From positions 1-64,000 of the forward strand of contig DASXUF010000072.1 of assembly GCA_036504975.1 (NCBI GenBank): a stretch of DNA of 64,000 nucleotides, written 5' to 3'. Within the stretch, counting starts at the first letter, position 1, and every line of letters starts with the position of its first letter. Below, in pieces: positions 61,563 through 64,000 of this stretch. The DNA is from Candidatus Binatia bacterium (GTDB lineage Bacteria > Desulfobacterota > Binatia > UBA9968). The position numbers and the translations under genes are program-made. Below the pieces are notes generated by a model. It was not told the origin of the DNA. It searched no databases and saw only the letters and a program-made list of their open reading frames with translations.

Positions 61563-62561
61563 ATGATGAGGATTTTACTGTTATTGACTGCGCTCCTGGC
61601 TTGGCTCGGCGTCGCGCTTGACGCCGAAGCGGCCAAAGTATCGGTCCTGGTCGATCTCGATCCCAATAGCGCCGAGCAAACCGTTATCGTGGAGACCGTC
61701 ACCGCCGATCAGCAAGGGCTGCTCTATGTTTGCGACCGCGTCAGCGGCAACGTCATTCGGATCGACCCTAAAAATCCCAAGCTGGTTGTCGTCGGCCGAA
61801 TCGAGGCGCGCGAGATCGGTGGCAAAAAAGTCAGAGCCGACAGTTCGGGACTGGTTTTCAACCAACAAGGCGATCTTTTTCTTACCAGCGGCGCGTTCCG
61901 CGAAATTCTCCGCATCAAGAAAGCCGATCTCAATCCCGACAAGCCCGGTGTCGCCGAAACTTTTGCTACCGGCACCGAAGGCGCGAACGGCATCGCCTTC
62001 GACAGACGCGGCGTGCTCTACGTCTCGGGAGGCCGGAATGGAAAAATCTATCGCATCGGGCCCGCGGGCGGCGCCGCCGAAAATTGGGCGCAGATCGAGC
62101 TTCATACCCGGACGCTGCCGGATGGGAGAACACAGCAGGCGATTCCGGCCAACGGCCTCGTCTTCGATGCCAAAGGAGAAATCCTTTACGTTGCGGATAC
62201 GGCGCGGGGCGCGATCTGGAAAATTGCCGTGGGCGCGGACGGAAAAGCCGGCACGCCGGCGCTCGTGGCGCAGAGCCCGTTGTTGGAAGGCGCCGACGGA
62301 CCGGCCTTCGATCCGAGCGGCAGACTTTGGGTCGCGGCCAACGAGCGCAACGCCGTCGTCATGGTCACGCTCGACGGAAAAGTCGAGGACATCGCCAAGA
62401 ACGGCAGCAAGGGCCCGCTGGAATTTCCCACGTCTGTCGTTTTTGTCGGCAACACGGCCTACGTCAACAACTTCGACACGCCGCGGCGCGACAACCTCGC
62501 GGCCGACGGCAAGACTTCCATTGATGGCATCGGCGCCTCGATCGTGCAGATCACGCCGTAG
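61563..62561 (+). CDS. secreted SMP-30/NHL-type beta-propeller protein
   Basis: A 332-residue protein with a signal peptide (LALDAEA) and repeated four-stranded blades, such as GLLYVCDRVSGNVIRIDPKN, GIAFDRRGVLYVSGGRNGKIYRI, GEILYVADTARGAIWKI and GRLWVAANERNAVVMVTLDG. Relatives include gluconolactonases and scaffold propellers. It is preceded by about 60 bases of purine-rich sequence with GGGAGGGG just before the ATG. It is divergent from the Ig-like gene. Enzymatic activity is not demonstrated. Confidence 0.83.
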   Translation: MMRILLLLTALLAWLGVALDAEAAKVSVLVDLDPNSAEQTVIVETVTADQQGLLYVCDRVSGNVIRIDPKNPKLVVVGRIEAREIGGKKVRADSSGLVFNQQGDLFLTSGAFREILRIKKADLNPDKPGVAETFATGTEGANGIAFDRRGVLYVSGGRNGKIYRIGPAGGAAENWAQIELHTRTLPDGRTQQAIPANGLVFDAKGEILYVADTARGAIWKIAVGADGKAGTPALVAQSPLLEGADGPAFDPSGRLWVAANERNAVVMVTLDGKVEDIAKNGSKGPLEFPTSVVFVGNTAYVNNFDTPRRDNLAADGKTSIDGIGASIVQITP

Positions 62562-62582
62562 AAAGTTCGACAAAGAATAGAT

Positions 62583-63248
62583 TCATCGCATTTGTGTGGC
62601 CAGTGATTGAAATAGAGCGCTCAACGCGCCGGAGACAATCGCCAGATAAATTCCGAAGAGCGCCAGGGTAATGAGAAGATTCTTTTTCCACTGAGGGCTA
62701 GAGGCGATGCCGAAAGGAATTCCGACGAGAAAGCCGATGATGTGCGCGACGTAGGCCACCTGGGGATCGTAGCCAGGGACCCGGCTGGGATCGTAGACCA
62801 CGACGACGTTGTAGACGAAGTAGATGATCGCCACCAAGCCCTGCGGCGCGAGGAAGAGCCAGGAGAATTTGAGCGGGCGCACGAGCATCACGCAGGCGGC
62901 GACGGTGAAGATCGCGGCCGAGGCGCCGAGCATCCCGGCGCCCCGCGGCATGAACGGCAGGCTGAGCGCGAAGCCCGCGACCCCACCGGTAAAAAAAACC
63001 ATGAGATGCTTCCACCGCCCGACGGTTTTCTCCAACGTGCCGCCGAAGACAAATAGAAAGAGCATGTTGCCGAACAGGTGCAGCGGGCTTCCGTGAATGA
63101 ACAACGCCACGGGCAGGGTCCACAGCCTGCCGTGCATCAGATTGCTGGAGCTGAAGACAAGATTCTGTTCGGCGAACGACGGCGGCTGCTGCCAGGCCCA
63201 AAGGCTGGCCGCGATGCAAGCGAGGATCAAAAGAGAGTTGACTCTCAT
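62583..63248 (-). CDS. rhomboid family intramembrane serine protease
   Basis: A six-span protein of 221 residues. The nucleophile Ser110 is in GMLGASAAIF and the catalytic His169 in YVAHIIGFLVG. HGSPLHLFGNMLFLFVFG is the conserved region of helix 2. The motif is GASA rather than the textbook GASG. It has no extra cytoplasmic domain. The 63248 ATG is chosen because the upstream codons overlap the dehydrogenase gene, which ends only 7 bases before. Substrates of bacterial rhomboids are mostly unknown. Confidence 0.88.
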   Translation of the reverse strand: MRVNSLLILACIAASLWAWQQPPSFAEQNLVFSSSNLMHGRLWTLPVALFIHGSPLHLFGNMLFLFVFGGTLEKTVGRWKHLMVFFTGGVAGFALSLPFMPRGAGMLGASAAIFTVAACVMLVRPLKFSWLFLAPQGLVAIIYFVYNVVVVYDPSRVPGYDPQVAYVAHIIGFLVGIPFGIASSPQWKKNLLITLALFGIYLAIVSGALSALFQSLATQMR

Positions 63249-63255
63249 CCCGCTA

Positions 63256-64000
63256 TTAGCCCAGCGCCCGTGCAAGATTGAGCAGCAGCTCCTCAAAATC
63301 ATCGAGCGAGTTGAAGCGCGGAGAAGCGCCGAGATGCGGCGTGACGATCACGTTGCGAAAGCCGAGCAAGGGGTCGTTGGCCCGGCCCGGCTCCTCGTAC
63401 GGCACGTCGAGGGCGAAGCCGCCTAGCCGCCCCGACGCGAGCGCGTCGATGAGCGCGGCTCGATTGATGATTTGGGGTTGCGAGACGTTGACGAGCAGCG
63501 CGCCGGGTTTGATGGTTTCAAGCTCGCGGCGGCCGATGGTGCCGCGCGTCGCGGCGCCTCCCGGCAGATGGAGGCTCACGCAGTCCGAGGCCGCGAGAAG
63601 TTCATCCAGCGAAGAATAGGCCGCGTGATAGCGCCGCTCCTCCTCTGGCGCCAATCGATGGCGTTGCGTATAGACGATGCGCATGCCGAGAGCCGCGGCG
63701 CGGAGCGCCAGCTCGCGGCCGATTTCGCCCAGGCCAACGATGCCGAGCTGTCGGCCGAACAGGGTCCAGAGACCGCGGACGCGCGCCCAGTTGCCATTTG
63801 CGGTGTGCGTCGTGTCGTAATGCGTGGGCGAAAAGCCCGCGGCGCTTAGCTGCTCCACGGTGATGAGACCGCCGGTCTGATTGAGCTTGCGCGCCAGCGC
63901 GAGCAAAAAGGCCAGAGCATGCTCCGCCGTGGCGATATTCGCCCGCCGCCTTACCGTCAGCACACGGACGCTCGCGCGCTCGCACGCGGCGAGATCGATC
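63256..64000 (-). CDS. D-2-hydroxyacid dehydrogenase, NAD-binding (5' end outside window)
   Basis: An NAD-dependent dehydrogenase running off the right edge in frame. The dinucleotide-binding loop GLGEIGREL, the catalytic Arg region LLVNVSQPQIINRAAL (Arg replaced by Gln in some relatives), and the His motif VIVTPHLGASP are seen. The C-terminus is complete. The first residues in view (IDLAACERASVRVLTVRRRANIATAEHALAFLL) continue a Rossmann-type N-terminus, so this is not the true start. The catalytic Arg is not clearly visible in the usual RG or RG-x-x position. Confidence 0.83.
   Translation of the reverse strand, partial: IDLAACERASVRVLTVRRRANIATAEHALAFLLALARKLNQTGGLITVEQLSAAGFSPTHYDTTHTANGNWARVRGLWTLFGRQLGIVGLGEIGRELALRAAALGMRIVYTQRHRLAPEEERRYHAAYSSLDELLAASDCVSLHLPGGAATRGTIGRRELETIKPGALLVNVSQPQIINRAALIDALASGRLGGFALDVPYEEPGRANDPLLGFRNVIVTPHLGASPRFNSLDDFEELLLNLARALG

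Noticed and set aside
1..64000. tRNA, rRNA or riboswitch genes
   Set aside because: I looked for cloverleaf-type ends and known riboswitch cores and saw none that I could support by eye.

Overview
The window is 64 kb of GC-rich (by eye about 60 percent) bacterial chromosome with no rRNA, tRNA, CRISPR array or intact insertion sequence that I can see. Gene content points to a free-living, metabolically versatile, didermal soil or groundwater bacterium of an uncultured lineage: MlaC, Tat-exported oxidoreductases, lipoproteins, TRAP, Bug and Fbp transport proteins. The CTTCGACAAGCTCAGC-type and GGCCCATCTGCGGCG-type dispersed repeats and the very large number of solute-binding proteins resemble what I recall from Deltaproteobacteria-like, Binatota, Rokubacteria or Tectomicrobia metagenome bins. 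That placement is inference; no phylogenetic marker is present.

Layout. 1-3.3 kb: ion antiporter (cut by the window edge), MscS channel, RluA-type pseudouridine synthase. 3.4-5.1 kb: low-GC island with a three-Cys-motif (DUF5131) gene and its partner tcmP, the latter broken by one base. 5.2-9.3 kb: LLM flavin oxidoreductase and a TAXI-TRAP transporter pair. 9.5-13.9 kb: molybdenum hydroxylase (IorAB-like), class II aldolase and PqqC/TenA-like protein. 14-17.1 kb: dihydroxyphthalate-decarboxylase-like protein, methyltransferase, Bug-type binding protein. 17.6-19.4 kb: small proteins, tiny lipoproteins and strong terminators. 19.5-26.6 kb: LLM oxidoreductase, binding protein, flavin-binding protein, then amidohydrolase, alpha/beta hydrolase, PEP mutase-like lyase and double-hotdog thioesterase. 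26.6-28 kb: second low-GC patch with a gene remnant and a nuclease-like gene broken by two one-base deletions. 28.1-33.2 kb: exported RelA/SpoT-domain lipoprotein, binding proteins, metallophosphoesterase. 33.3-42 kb: FecR/Gln-rich protein, lipoproteins, two Tat-exported aldo/keto reductases, MlaC, orphan HigB-like toxin, NTP-carrier-like permease. 42-46.6 kb: a minus-strand operon of one Rieske oxygenase and three binding proteins, bracketed by two plus-strand paralogues of unknown function. 47.4-50.8 kb: two more binding proteins, small membrane proteins. 51.2-58.8 kb: cytochrome c plus sulfite-oxidase-like enzyme, complete Fe(III)-type ABC transporter, maleylacetoacetate isomerase, DapA-family lyase. 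58.8-64 kb: two related Ig-like secreted proteins, SMP-30-like propeller, rhomboid protease, D-2-hydroxyacid dehydrogenase (cut by the edge).

Together the genes suggest opportunistic scavenging and oxidation of organic acids and aromatics. Most binding proteins have no permease nearby and several have no export signal, so they may act as sensors or enzymes. The observations I rate highest are the exported RelA/SpoT-domain lipoprotein, the family of four Tyr/His/Arg-rich mini-lipoproteins, the two-copy 140-150 bp structured element with terminal inverted repeats, the CxxC-bearing binding-protein subfamily linked to a Rieske oxygenase, and a pattern of single-base homopolymer frameshifts that needs checking against reads.
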